A stretch of DNA of 64,000 nucleotides from Acidiferrum sp963771295 (GTDB taxonomy: Bacteria; Acidobacteriota; Terriglobia; Acidiferrales; UBA7541): positions 1 through 64,000 of the forward strand of contig CAVYTB010000005.1 of the NCBI GenBank assembly GCA_963771295.1, in the 5' to 3' direction. Below the pieces are notes generated by a model that worked only from the letters and a program-made list of their open reading frames with translations, did no database searches and was not told the origin of the DNA. The first letter of the stretch is position 1, and every line of letters starts with the position of its first letter. Shown one piece after another: positions 1 through 7,334 of this stretch. Both the position numbers and the translations under genes were made by a program.

Positions 1-2
1 GA

Positions 3-107
3 AGCATCGTGCGCAAGGTGGCCGTGGACAAAGCCCGATCCTCGCTCGAACGTGTCCTCGCGACGATAAAACAGAGGTTGGAATCGCACCACACTCAGGT
101 TGATTGA
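3..107 (+). CDS. 3' end of a gene entering from the left
   Basis: An open frame with no start inside the window runs to TGA at 105-107. Its last 34 residues are highly charged and look helical, with repeated R/K/E/L (VDKARSSLERVLATIKQRLE). I do not recognise the family. It would be convergent with the sigma-54 regulator, whose stop lies 41 bp downstream. The claim rests only on an uninterrupted frame and plausible composition. Confidence 0.35.
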   Translation, partial: SIVRKVAVDKARSSLERVLATIKQRLESHHTQVD

Positions 108-148
108 TCGTCTTGTCTGTTCTTGCTTCCGACGCGAACCCTGAATCC

Positions 149-2233
149 CTATGTGCTGGAATATTCAGCACGAGTAATGTTTAGCTTGCGCATCTTATTT
201 TGGAGCGTCGTTCGTTTCAGTCCGAGGCGCTCTGACGCTCCACCTTTGCCCGATATCCTTCCGGATGCGGCCTTCAACGCGTCGATAATTGCCTGACGCT
301 CCGCTTGTTCGAATGTCGATGATGCCGATCCAACGCTGCGGCTGGCCGTCCTCTTTAGCTGATCGTGAGGAACTTTCAACTCGTCCCCCTGCGTGAAAAT
401 TACGCAACGCTCGATAAAGTTCTCAAGCTCTCGAATGTTTCCAGGCCAGTCGTGATTCACCAACGCCTCCATGGCCTCTTTCGGGACAGACTTAATGCGC
501 TTTTGCATTTGGCGGGACAAGCGCAAAACGAAATAATGAACCAGGAGGGGAATGTCCTCGCGCCTCTCGCGAAGCGGAGGGATCTCAATCGGGCAGACAT
601 TCAATCTGTAAAACAGGTCTTCGCGAAATTGGTTGTTGCGTATCATGCCTTGCAGATCGCGGTGGGTTGCAGCAATCAAACGAACGTCAACTCGGATAGT
701 TTTTGCACTTCCCAAACGTTCAAACTCGCGTTCCTGCAGAGCGCGTAAGAGCTTTGGTTGCAGCTCCAAACTGATATCCCCGATTTCATCCAGGAAGAGT
801 GTGCCGCGATCGGCCAATTCGAACCGACCCCGTTTCTGCATGAGTGCGCCGGTGAACGCGCCCTTTTCATGCCCAAACAATTCGCTTTCGACCAGTCCGG
901 AAGGAATAGCGGCGCAATTCAGTCGAACGAAGGTGCGCTCGCGACGCGGACTGCGGTTGTGAATGGCCCGCGCAAGCAGTTCCTTTCCGGTCCCAGTCTC
1001 GCCATGCAATAGCACGGTCGAGCTTGTTGGCGCGACAATCGCAACCTGATCCAACACTTTTCGGAGCGCGGCGCTCTTGCCAACGATTTCCTCGAAGTTG
1101 TGCTCCGCGCGAATTTCCGATTCGAGGTAAAGGCGTTCCTCTTCCAGACGAGCTGCCGATGCGTTCAGACGCCCATACGCGAGCGCATTGTCCAGCGCGA
1201 GCGAGATCTGAATACTAATCTGCGTTAGCAAATCCAAGTCTTCATGCCCGAAAGCGTCTGGCTTCCGGCTGCCGATCGCCAACAGACCCAGCGGTCCGCT
1301 CCCGGTCGCAAGCGGAGCAACAGCAACCGAGGTTATAGATTCGGCTCGCAGGTTGTCGGCAGTGGTCATCGGAAGTCTCCCGATATCGTCGACTGACAAT
1401 ATGTCGGACCTGCGGGCGCGAAGTTTCTCGCACTCCGTTTCAGTCAGATTCGTTGAGCCCATCTCCGCCAGCAACCCTTTGCCGTCAGGGAAATCGAGCA
1501 CCACACTTTGAAGGCGATGTGAGTCCTTCTCAAGAAGCCAAAATCCCGTCAGATGATTGCCAAAATACGAACGAATCGACGCCGAAGCCGATCGAAAAAG
1601 GTCGTGCATATCCAGTTTCGAAACGACGTGATTGTTGATTTCGAGGAGTAGCCGAAGGCGGTCGCGCTCGGTAGTGAGTTCCCGCTGATACTGTTCTGCA
1701 CAATCCCTAGCCAGCGCGCATTCTAGCGCAATCGCAACGTGCGACGTCAGAGAGCGGAGTAGTTCGACATCTTCGCGCAGAAACTCCTGCCCCCGCTCCT
1801 TAGTCGCAACCAAAAGTCCGTAATTTTGTTGGGAGGTAAACACAGGGAAAATGTATGTGCTCCTGCCGACTGATTGGGCTGCAAACGGAGCCAACTCGGG
1901 ATGTTTCAACATTTCCTGCGATGCGTCAGGCACGAAAACTGGTTCTTGTTGCTCCAACGCTCGCGCTGCCGCGCCAATCCGCGAAATTTTAGTGCCAACC
2001 TTGATAGCGGGAGCGTCCGCTTCTCGATCAAACTCGAGAATGTGCAAAGTTTCGTGATCGCTGTCTAGAAGATACAGGTCGGCTCCATGGAGGCGAACGC
2101 TGCTGGACAAAACGTCGCGCAGGCTGTGGAGGACAGCTTTTACTGTCGGTTGCTCGACCAGCGCTCTGGATACATCGAGCAAGGCTCGATATCTGCTATC
2201 GGCGGAGCCTTCATTGTTTTCCGGCATGCGCAT
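149..2233 (-). CDS. Sigma-54-dependent transcriptional activator with two GAF domains
   Basis: This 694-aa bacterial enhancer-binding protein opens sigma-54 promoters by ATP hydrolysis. Two GAF sensor domains (about residues 30-170 and 205-350) are followed by a linker helix and a AAA+ domain with Walker A GETGTGKE (about 411), the sigma-54 contact loop GAFTGA (about 457), Walker B GTLFLDEIGD and the arginine-finger segment FREDLFYRLN. A Fis-type helix-turn-helix closes the protein. The architecture resembles FhlA/NorR-like activators, but the ligand of the GAF domains cannot be read. Start could be Met1 or Met3 (MPENN). It diverges from the secreted protein at 2530, and the spacer carries a matching enhancer-like palindrome and sigma-54 promoter, so that gene is the likely target. 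Confidence 0.93.
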   Translation of the reverse strand: MRMPENNEGSADSRYRALLDVSRALVEQPTVKAVLHSLRDVLSSSVRLHGADLYLLDSDHETLHILEFDREADAPAIKVGTKISRIGAAARALEQQEPVFVPDASQEMLKHPELAPFAAQSVGRSTYIFPVFTSQQNYGLLVATKERGQEFLREDVELLRSLTSHVAIALECALARDCAEQYQRELTTERDRLRLLLEINNHVVSKLDMHDLFRSASASIRSYFGNHLTGFWLLEKDSHRLQSVVLDFPDGKGLLAEMGSTNLTETECEKLRARRSDILSVDDIGRLPMTTADNLRAESITSVAVAPLATGSGPLGLLAIGSRKPDAFGHEDLDLLTQISIQISLALDNALAYGRLNASAARLEEERLYLESEIRAEHNFEEIVGKSAALRKVLDQVAIVAPTSSTVLLHGETGTGKELLARAIHNRSPRRERTFVRLNCAAIPSGLVESELFGHEKGAFTGALMQKRGRFELADRGTLFLDEIGDISLELQPKLLRALQEREFERLGSAKTIRVDVRLIAATHRDLQGMIRNNQFREDLFYRLNVCPIEIPPLRERREDIPLLVHYFVLRLSRQMQKRIKSVPKEAMEALVNHDWPGNIRELENFIERCVIFTQGDELKVPHDQLKRTASRSVGSASSTFEQAERQAIIDALKAASGRISGKGGASERLGLKRTTLQNKMRKLNITRAEYSST

Positions 2234-2363
2234 CAGACTAGCACCACAAGAACTGATCTTCCATATCGAGACACGCTCACGTAGTCGGTGCCTGAAAGCC
2301 CTCCCTTGGTAAGTTCGTTGTGGCCTTGTGCTGTGGCGCCCAGTTACCCAAATCGGCGGGCAC

Positions 2364-2383
2364 GTTGCCCGAATGCGGGCAAC
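2364..2383. promoter_or_regulatory. Candidate enhancer (UAS) palindrome for the sigma-54 activator
   Basis: A perfect 8-bp inverted repeat GTTGCCCG-AATG-CGGGCAAC lies between the divergent activator gene and the secreted-protein gene. Its centre is about 126 bp upstream of the start site predicted from the GG-N10-GC element at 2475-2490, a normal distance for an enhancer-binding-protein site. Symmetry is seen directly; the binding role is inference. Confidence 0.5.
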
Positions 2384-2474
2384 CTTGTCTAGGCGTGAGA
2401 AGGCCTTTGGAAGTTGTGTAAGGCCAAAACTATGAAAGCACGCGGATTGTTCCTTCCGTTTCGTCGCTTCGGTT

Positions 2475-2490
2475 TGGCAAGGCGCGTGCC
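2475..2490 (+). promoter_or_regulatory. Candidate sigma-54 (-24/-12) promoter
   Basis: TGGCAAGGCGCGTGCC has GG at 2476-2477 and GC at 2488-2489 with exactly 10 bp between them. The -24 half matches TGGCACG at six of seven positions; the -12 half (GTGCC against TTGCW) is weaker. Predicted start is near 2500, giving a short leader that contains the AGGAGAG ribosome site at 2518-2524 of the gene at 2530. Confidence 0.5.
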
Positions 2491-2529
2491 CTTTGCTAAG
2501 GGACTGCCATTCGCATTAGGAGAGAAGAC

Positions 2530-3207
2530 ATGCGGAACACGATTCGAACATCGGCAATGCTGCTGACGATTCTGCTGCTACCTCTGCTGGTTCTCCTTGC
2601 GCAAGCGACGAGTGCACTCCTAGTCGAAGGCCAGCAAGGACAGGCAAGAGTCATTCAGGTGCAAGGCAAGAACTATGTAGAAGTCGAAGGACTAACGCGA
2701 ATCACAGGAGGATCACTGCGCTTCGCGGGAAATCAAATCACTCTGACACTGCCGAGCGGCAGGAATACAATACCGCAGACGGAGCAGTCCGCATCCGCGC
2801 CAGAACGCGCGGTCGGCCTCTCCAGGCCATTCCTGACTGCGGGGATCGAGTCGATGAGGGAAATCCTTGAATGGCACGCAGCGTTGAAAACTGGCATCGA
2901 GCGGGGATATCCGTTATCGGATGTGTGGTTTGGCAACTTCAGGAGACAAGTTCAATCAAAACTGAAGCAGGCAGAAGCAGCGGCCAGTACCGACATGGAC
3001 CATAGGGCCCTTCCGCTGCTGACCAACGAGTTCACTACGATGGATGAGTTGACGGATAAATATTTGAAAATCGCCGCGAGGAGAGACTATCTGGCGCCCG
3101 ACGCATTGAATAGCGATCCGATGGAACAGAAGCTTTTGACGTGTTGGCACTCGCTGGCGTCGACGGCGTCGTCCAATCAATTTGTGGACGACGGTTCGTG
3201 CCAGTAG
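2530..3207 (+). CDS. Exported protein of unknown function, probable sigma-54 target
   Basis: A 225-aa protein with a strong Sec signal (about residues 9-30, rich in Leu and Ile, ending near AQATSA). Residues 35-80 resemble the short beta repeat of copper-amine-oxidase N-terminal-like modules (VIQVQGKNYVEVEGLTRI ... LRFAGNQITLTL). The rest is charged and helical and carries no motif I recognise. AGGAGAG precedes the ATG by 5-6 bp. The divergent sigma-54 activator, the -24/-12 element and the upstream palindrome suggest conditional expression. Function is unknown. Confidence 0.8.
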   Translation: MRNTIRTSAMLLTILLLPLLVLLAQATSALLVEGQQGQARVIQVQGKNYVEVEGLTRITGGSLRFAGNQITLTLPSGRNTIPQTEQSASAPERAVGLSRPFLTAGIESMREILEWHAALKTGIERGYPLSDVWFGNFRRQVQSKLKQAEAAASTDMDHRALPLLTNEFTTMDELTDKYLKIAARRDYLAPDALNSDPMEQKLLTCWHSLASTASSNQFVDDGSCQ

Positions 3208-3417
3208 GCAAGCGGCAAAATCCAGCAGTCAACCAAGGGGGAAGCCTCGGCGGTCAAACTCGCAGCCGAAGACAACGATGAACCTAGATAGGTGCGTGGA
3301 CGTGTTGACGTACTCAATGCTAGTCTCAAAGTCGTTATGCTCAGACCCAGGCACGCAAGTATGTAATGCGGTAGTACGATTGCAACCTGCGCCACTCCTC
3401 CGATCCCGATTGCGAAC

Positions 3418-3621
3418 CTAGCTGGCGTCTTCAGGCTGGCACCTCTGCCTATCAAACTGTTGCTGGAGATTGGCCTGGGCGTCGACGGTTCGACTGAGCC
3501 CGCTCATCGGGACCTTGAATTCCCGGCTGCAAAATGTGCAGACTGTGACCACAGTAGTAGAGCTAAACCATTTGACGACTCTAAGATTGCCTTTTTCCTG
3601 CGACTTGTTCATCTCAGCCAT
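3418..3621 (-). CDS. Small CxxC protein (67 aa)
   Basis: The peptide contains VVTVCTFCSREFKVPM, a CxxC knuckle, and ends with a RQRCQPEDAS tail carrying a third cysteine, so it looks like a degenerate zinc ribbon or finger. It resembles small conserved acidobacterial proteins in which a CxxC pair is followed about 30 residues later by HxC; here the histidine position is Arg. No good ribosome site is seen, and a second ATG nine bases in is an alternative start. Function unknown. Confidence 0.45.
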   Translation of the reverse strand: MAEMNKSQEKGNLRVVKWFSSTTVVTVCTFCSREFKVPMSGLSRTVDAQANLQQQFDRQRCQPEDAS

Positions 3622-3660
3622 CGGACTTGCGAGTTTGGCACATCCAGGAATGCACTCAAT

Positions 3661-3801
3661 TTAGGTTCCAGTTCCACTTGTTTTGGACTGTTTTTTTGAT
3701 TGTAAGCGGCCTTCCTTCTTCTTGGCGGCCCGGTGTCTCTTAACAGCGGCTTTTGCGCGTCCGATTGTGGTTCGTCCGAAATTGATTTTCTTCCGAGCCA
3801 T
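3661..3801 (-). CDS. Very basic small protein (46 aa), tentative
   Basis: Reading from MARKKINFGRT, the peptide is about one-third Lys/Arg (KAAVKRHRAAKKKEGR), like a small nucleic-acid-binding protein. It lies 39 bp upstream of the CxxC protein on the same strand. There is no clear ribosome site and no recognised family, so it may be chance. Confidence 0.3.
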   Translation of the reverse strand: MARKKINFGRTTIGRAKAAVKRHRAAKKKEGRLQSKKQSKTSGTGT

Positions 3802-4157
3802 ACCCACAATTTGCCACAGACGGCAAAATCTTCGCAACCACATGGAAATCGGGGCAGAGCATTCTTTCGTGGATCACACACGAGCACTTCGGTGACGTGG
3901 GCCTTCAGCAGATCATACAGCCAGGCCGCACAGGTTCCCTCTTACTAAAACAAGAGAATCTTCGGTTGCGGAGGCTTGACTTGAACCGGCGGTAATGCAC
4001 GCACCTAGCTCTGCGGGTAGCTGCGTCAATCATTTCACAGTAAGGACGGCGGTTTTCCAAATCGCCGCCGATAAGCTGGAAGCGGAAGCTCTAACGGGGT
4101 GCATTAAAGTTTGATGTTACGGCAGTGTCTGCAACGTAGGCGATGCCCCTGCCTGGT
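3802..4157. other. Intergenic stretch with no recognised gene
   Basis: About 350 bp between the tiny basic ORF and the excisionase fragment. I see no coding frame with family resemblance, no tRNA and no strong hairpin. It borders the accessory zone and may be decayed DNA. Confidence 0.5.
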
Positions 4158-4295
4158 CAGTCTATGGTTTCAAGCGGCGCTTCCGTTTTTCGCTCCAGCC
4201 ACTCACGCAACGCCTTCTCGGTTATGAGGCGGCAACGGCCGACACGAAGTCCCGCCAAGATCGACATAGACGTAAGTCCTTTCTTCACCCGTCAT
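4158..4295 (-). pseudogene. hipA' / excisionase' deletion fusion
   Basis: Directly after the HipB-like gene a reading frame starts with an ATGA overlap and encodes MTGEERTYVYVDL, which looks like the first 13 residues of a HipA kinase. After about 39 bases the homology jumps to another frame reading GLRVGRCRLITEKALREWLER, which resembles the recognition end of AlpA/excisionase-type helix-turn-helix proteins, stopping at 4158-4160. The joint therefore looks like a deletion fusing the start of hipA to the end of an xis-like gene. In the HipA frame translation ends after about 31 codons. Family assignment is by eye. Confidence 0.55.
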
Positions 4296-4636
4296 TTTTC
4301 CGTACTCGTCGAACCGGATTTCGACACGGAACGAATCCGCTTTGGCAGTCTTTCCTCTTCAAGCGTCAGTCCAACCCTGTCGAAACGCGCATCCGCCAAC
4401 TCGGCAAAGCGGTCGGTCATTCCCAATACAAAAAGAATGGTCGCATACGCTCCAGCGGAAACGCCTGCATCTCCGTTTTCTACTTTGCGGAGCGTTTTTC
4501 GGTCGATTATCGCCCTGTTGGCCATGATCACAGTCGAGACACGACGGCGAAGTCGAGCGTCACGGATGTCGCGACCGAGCTTACGGAGTGCGGTCCGCAC
4601 CGGTATAGGCAAAGCGTGCAAAGACTTCTTTCTCAT
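4292..4636 (-). CDS. HipB-like XRE-family antitoxin, orphaned
   Basis: A 114-aa helix-turn-helix protein of the type normally encoded just upstream of HipA kinases, with conserved-looking segments SLHALPIPVRTALRKLG, GDAGVSAGAYATILFVLGM and LEEERLPKRI. I chose MRKKSL (codon at 4634-4636) because family members start there and TAAGG lies about 8 bp upstream; an earlier Met at 4657 is possible. Its toxin partner is reduced to 13 codons, so it is an antitoxin without a functional toxin. It lies beside a tRNA-Ile scar and other toxin-antitoxin genes. Confidence 0.72.
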   Translation of the reverse strand: MRKKSLHALPIPVRTALRKLGRDIRDARLRRRVSTVIMANRAIIDRKTLRKVENGDAGVSAGAYATILFVLGMTDRFAELADARFDRVGLTLEEERLPKRIRSVSKSGSTSTEK

Positions 4637-4693
4637 AATGGCCTTAATAATACCCACTATAGCCTTTAATGGCCATATTTAGGCCCGTTGCCT

Positions 4694-4741
4694 TTGACAA
4701 AGGCGCGGTCGATGATTCAAAGCCTACCCAGGCCTACCGTT
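4694..4741 (+). repeat. Decayed tRNA-Ile 3'-half scar (attachment-site copy 1)
   Basis: This segment aligns to the intact 3'-half repeats at 5544 and 7983 with about ten substitutions, nearly all transitions, and one inserted A. Similarity continues into the flank TTCAAAT shared with copy 2. It preserves the T-arm and acceptor pattern in outline (TTCAA, CCCAGGCC, ACC). I read it as an old att scar. Confidence 0.65.
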
Positions 4742-4834
4742 CAAATGAGTGTCCGCCTCGGATCACTCACATGCAATCTCGCCAACCTATAAGCGCCCGA
4801 CTATGGTCATTGTGTGAGGCGAGATTCCTTAGAA

Positions 4835-5215
4835 TTACCAAAGGACTTTGAGACCGTTGTACAGGCTGAATATTTCGTCGCAAGTCACCACCGGGATCTC
4901 TTCGTATAAAGCTTGGGCAATGATCTGACGGTCGAAGGGGTCTGCGTGCAGGGGCGGTAAATCGAAAAGAAAGAATGCATGGTTCGCTGTGTACGGCAAT
5001 ACGCGAATGTCCAGGTCCTCAAGCGCGTGGCGCGTGTCGGCGGCGGAAAATTTCAACTTGCCGCGGGCTGCTTTGACGGCAATTTCGGAAAGAGAAATCG
5101 CGCTCAGTTCCAGGATGTTTTCCGTGTTCTGCAAAATGCCAGCCGCGCGCTTGGACAGTCTTTCCGGTGATTCCACCGCGAAAATCAGAGCGACCGTGTC
5201 CAGGAGCACCCGCAC
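4835..5215 (-). CDS. vapC: VapC-family PIN-domain toxin
   Basis: A 126-aa PIN-domain ribonuclease with the acidic quartet Asp6 (VLLDT), Glu44 (LSEIAVK), Asp95 (DPFDR) and Asp113 (TCDE). Such toxins cut RNA unless bound by their antitoxin. Start is GTG at 5213-5215, immediately after the antitoxin's TAA with no gap, so the two are translationally coupled. It looks intact. It sits between att scar copies 1 and 2, so it may be cargo of a small mobile or accreted segment. Confidence 0.88.
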   Translation of the reverse strand: MRVLLDTVALIFAVESPERLSKRAAGILQNTENILELSAISLSEIAVKAARGKLKFSAADTRHALEDLDIRVLPYTANHAFFLFDLPPLHADPFDRQIIAQALYEEIPVVTCDEIFSLYNGLKVLW

Positions 5216-5461
5216 TTACTCGCGTCCTTCGACGAAAGCGTCGGCTTCGTCGTCCGACATCGGTTTCCACCAGTCGACATCGCGAATGTGAATTTTTCCT
5301 TTCAGTGTTCCGAGCTTCCGTTTTTTGCGACTCGGCTTTTTTGTCCGGACGATGTCCACGGCAGGGATTCCACGCCGGTAGATGGTCACTGTTTCGCCAT
5401 TCTCGACGGCCTTGATCAGTTCGGGAAGTTTGTTCTTGGCATCGGCCACACTGACTTTCAT
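5216..5461 (-). CDS. Phd/YefM-type antitoxin
   Basis: An 81-aa antitoxin opening with the family pattern MKVSVADAKNKLPELIKAVE and GETVTIYRRGIPAVDIV, the Phd/YefM DNA-binding fold. The acidic C-terminus (residues 60-81) would wrap the PIN toxin. It forms an operon with the downstream vapC and is expected to repress its own promoter in the AT-rich 5462-5490 segment. Confidence 0.87.
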   Translation of the reverse strand: MKVSVADAKNKLPELIKAVENGETVTIYRRGIPAVDIVRTKKPSRKKRKLGTLKGKIHIRDVDWWKPMSDDEADAFVEGRE

Positions 5462-5543
5462 AAACCGGATAATAGCTATCTGATATGGCTATGTCAATCC
5501 CTAAGAAGCCGGCGCGACTGGTCCGCGAGCAGTGACCTCAATT

Positions 5544-5590
5544 CTGATAAGGGCGAGGTCGGTGGTTCAAGTCCACCCAGGCCCACCATT
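5544..5590 (+). repeat. tRNA-Ile(GAU) 3'-half att repeat, copy 2
   Basis: The 45 bases to 5588 read as anticodon loop CTGATAA (anticodon GAT at 5546-5548), stem GGGCG, variable AGGTC, T-arm GGTGG-TTCAAGT-CCACC, acceptor CAGGCCC and ACCA. The 5' half is absent. The same 47 bp (including trailing TT) recur exactly at 7983-8029, 2439 bp away. Integrases of tRNA-targeting elements use this part of the gene as att core, so the pair looks like attL/attR. Confidence 0.85.
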
Positions 5591-5654
5591 CAAATCGCCA
5601 GTAAATACGCGGCTATTCTCACTTTTCCCCTTTTCGGGGATCTCCCTCAAAAAA

Positions 5655-5680
5655 CCGTTTTGTCAACCGTTTGTCAACTT
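5655..5680. repeat. Paired GTCAAC repeats, candidate integrase arm sites
   Basis: GTTTTGTCAAC and CGTTTGTCAAC lie in tandem with an 11-12 bp period, 67 bp from the att copy at 5544-5588. A near-identical pair occurs at 6722-6746. Short tandem repeats next to an att core are the usual form of tyrosine-recombinase arm-type sites; that role is inference. Confidence 0.4.
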
Positions 5681-5853
5681 TACGAATGGCCGGATGGCAA
5701 TACACTCAGGGGCGTTAAGACCCTTCGGATGAAGGCAGAACAGCTCGCATCGATCCGGCTATGTCGAGAACGCTGCCCTCTCAGGTCGAAGGACGTGCAA
5801 GGCAGTGCAAGACACTTGTGGAACGAGCGGGAAGTCATTTTTAGTCAGTTTGC

Positions 5854-5908
5854 GGGGGCGTAGTTCTGTTGGTTAGAACGCTGCCCTAGATTCCTACACT
5901 GTCACGGC
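5854..5908 (+). pseudogene. tRNA-Asp 5'-half remnant
   Basis: GGGGGCG acceptor, TA, D-arm GTTC-TGTTGGTTA-GAAC and anticodon-stem CTGCC plus CT (5854-5887) match the first half of a bacterial tRNA-Asp. After a 13-base interruption the expected anticodon region GTCACGGC appears at 5901-5908, then similarity ends: no T-arm or 3' acceptor is present. It is a broken gene, not a functional tRNA. Confidence 0.65.
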
Positions 5909-6032
5909 CGACTCTCAGAATCAGCTCCCTCACCCCACTTCAATCACTTTGTGTTGGACCTCCTGCCTGTTCCGCAGTGGGTCGCAGACCGGACTCGAAC
6001 TCGTCGTAGTTCATCTGGATTTTTGCATACGG

Positions 6033-6161
6033 CTATATTTTCACGAGGTGGCCACCGCACTCCCACTTCATTAACCAGGAGATATCATCGGCGGCCTCGA
6101 GGCGATAGCCAAACTTTTCGAGTACCTGCTTCAAAACAATAGGTTTGACTGATTCATACAT
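6033..6161 (-). CDS. Minimal HicA-like partner (42 aa), possibly truncated
   Basis: An ORF 18 bp downstream of the HicB-like gene encodes MYESVKPIVLKQVLEKFGYRL... then a short stretch ending HLVKI. The opening helix and the glycine-aromatic turn resemble the start of HicA-type small RNA-binding folds, but the catalytic GSHxxF-type histidine segment is not visible and the protein is shorter than usual HicA (about 60-80 aa). It may be a decayed toxin, leaving the antitoxin alone. Confidence 0.4.
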   Translation of the reverse strand: MYESVKPIVLKQVLEKFGYRLEAADDISWLMKWECGGHLVKI

Positions 6162-6179
6162 GACAATGATTCGCGTGGG

Positions 6180-6530
6180 TCACATGGCCCTTGCGGGTCG
6201 ATGCAGCGAGAAAGGGATCGCCATGTCGAAAGCAGTGTCGAATTCCTTCTCTTTAACCCAGACAACAAACTCCTGCTCTATTTCTCCGGGTTCAAATTCC
6301 GCAGCTTTCATCAGTTTCTCGACCGTGTTGTTCAGCGTGTTGTTCTTCAAGCTAGTCTCAATATAAAGTCTGACAGCCTTCCAAAGGTGATCGCGGGCGT
6401 CGTTTGAGTCTTTTCCATGTGAGAAGATGTTCAACGACGGACAATAGCTCACGCAGCCCGTTGCCACTCCGTCTTTCCGGTAATATCCCTTCAAGTTGAA
6501 AACTATTTCGTTGCTGCGTTGCTTGTCCAT
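6180..6530 (-). CDS. HicB-like antitoxin
   Basis: A 116-aa protein (reading from MDKQRSNEIVF) with a partial RNase-H-like fold typical of HicB: a beta hairpin GYYRKDGVATGCVSYCPSLN, then SHGKDSNDARDHLWKAVRLYIE, the usual helix following GxTxxEAxxxL. The C-terminus (residues 80-116) lacks an obvious helix-turn-helix. Upstream in-frame starts reach 6566. It lies inside the att-bounded 5544-8029 interval, with a short HicA-like ORF immediately downstream. Confidence 0.7.
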   Translation of the reverse strand: MDKQRSNEIVFNLKGYYRKDGVATGCVSYCPSLNIFSHGKDSNDARDHLWKAVRLYIETSLKNNTLNNTVEKLMKAAEFEPGEIEQEFVVWVKEKEFDTAFDMAIPFSLHRPARAM

Positions 6531-6566
6531 TCCCATAGTCCCCATTTTGTGCGGGCCGAAAGCCAA

Positions 6567-7085
6567 CTGTCAATCGTCGCACGGTCCGACCCGGCTGCAA
6601 ACTCCTCGTGGTTGCGTATGAACCATTTGTCCTGTGCCTGCCAAAGACAACCTCAGAGATCTGGCTCAACTATGGGTAGGCTCAGAGCGCCTTTGCGGTT
6701 AGCAGCCAAGGACCCGCAAAACGTTTTGTCAACGATTTGTCAACTTCCGGAATCGCCATATGCCGCCCCCGACGTCACCGGAGACACCATGACCTGGCGC
6801 AGGGATTCACGGACTGCTTGAATTTCTTGCTGACGGCCACTGCTCCACGGCACTCAAGGAACGGAAAGAACATAAACGTTCACCCGGCATATTGGATTGT
6901 GGAAGTCCTCCCTCCAAAACCAGCGTTCACAGATTCGAGGGGTAACTGTCATCGACACTTGCGTTATTTGGACCATAGTCCGCCTTATCAGGGACGGGTA
7001 GCCTGCGGGCAATCGCCGGTGCTGGTCTTAGAGTGGGAATGGTGCGCCATTGACAAAGACCTAGAGTTGGCATAGGCTGTGACAT
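6567..7085. other. Intergenic, no gene recognised; second GTCAAC repeat pair
   Basis: About 520 bp between HicB and VapB. The only structure I see is CGTTTTGTCAAC followed by GATTTGTCAAC at 6722-6746, a near copy of the pair at 5655-5680 with similar flanks (CAACTT then CGGAAT or ACGAAT). This suggests a second integrase arm region whose att core has been lost. Confidence 0.5.
6722..6746. repeat. Second paired GTCAAC repeat (candidate arm site)
   Basis: Tandem GTTTTGTCAAC and GATTTGTCAAC repeat the arrangement at 5655-5680. No tRNA fragment is recognisable nearby, so this may be the residue of an element end that lost its att core. Confidence 0.35.
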
Positions 7086-7334
7086 ATGCCAAGACGACTA
7101 GTCACAGCCGAAAGGCACGTGAAGGTCTTTAAGAATGGGCGAAACCGGGCTGTGCGGATTCCTCGGGAGTTCGAATTCCCCGGTGAGGACGCCGTCATGC
7201 GCAAGGAGGGAGACCGGCTGATCATCGAACCTGCACCGCCCAAGTCCCTGTTGTCCGTTCTTGCCACCCTGGGCCGGCTCGATGAGAATTTCGCACCGAT
7301 TCTGGATGAGCCTCCTGATCGGGTCGATCTATGA
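7086..7334 (+). CDS. vapB: VapB-type antitoxin (AbrB fold)
   Basis: An 82-aa antitoxin with the swapped-hairpin AbrB/VagC pattern VKVFKNGRNRAVRIPREFEFPG and GDRLIIEPAP. The C-terminal tail (residues 55-82) is acidic and should plug the toxin. Its TGA overlaps the VapC ATG (ATGA), giving translational coupling. No strong ribosome site is visible before the ATG. It sits inside the tRNA-Ile repeat pair. Confidence 0.88.
   Translation: MPRRLVTAERHVKVFKNGRNRAVRIPREFEFPGEDAVMRKEGDRLIIEPAPPKSLLSVLATLGRLDENFAPILDEPPDRVDL

Larger units (their letters stand above)
5462..6032. other. Non-coding accessory stretch with att, arm-like and tRNA-Asp remnants
   Basis: About 570 bp without a believable gene. 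It holds the intact tRNA-Ile 3' half (5544-5588), a small hairpin TCCCC-TTTTC-GGGGA (5626-5640), a pair of GTCAAC repeats (5655-5680) and the 5' half of tRNA-Asp (5854-5887). The density of tRNA fragments marks a recombination junction. Confidence 0.6.

Noticed and set aside
5854..5908. tRNA-Asp with a bacterial intron
   Set aside because: The 13-base interruption is too short for a group I intron, bacteria lack archaeal-type tRNA introns, and the 3' half is missing.
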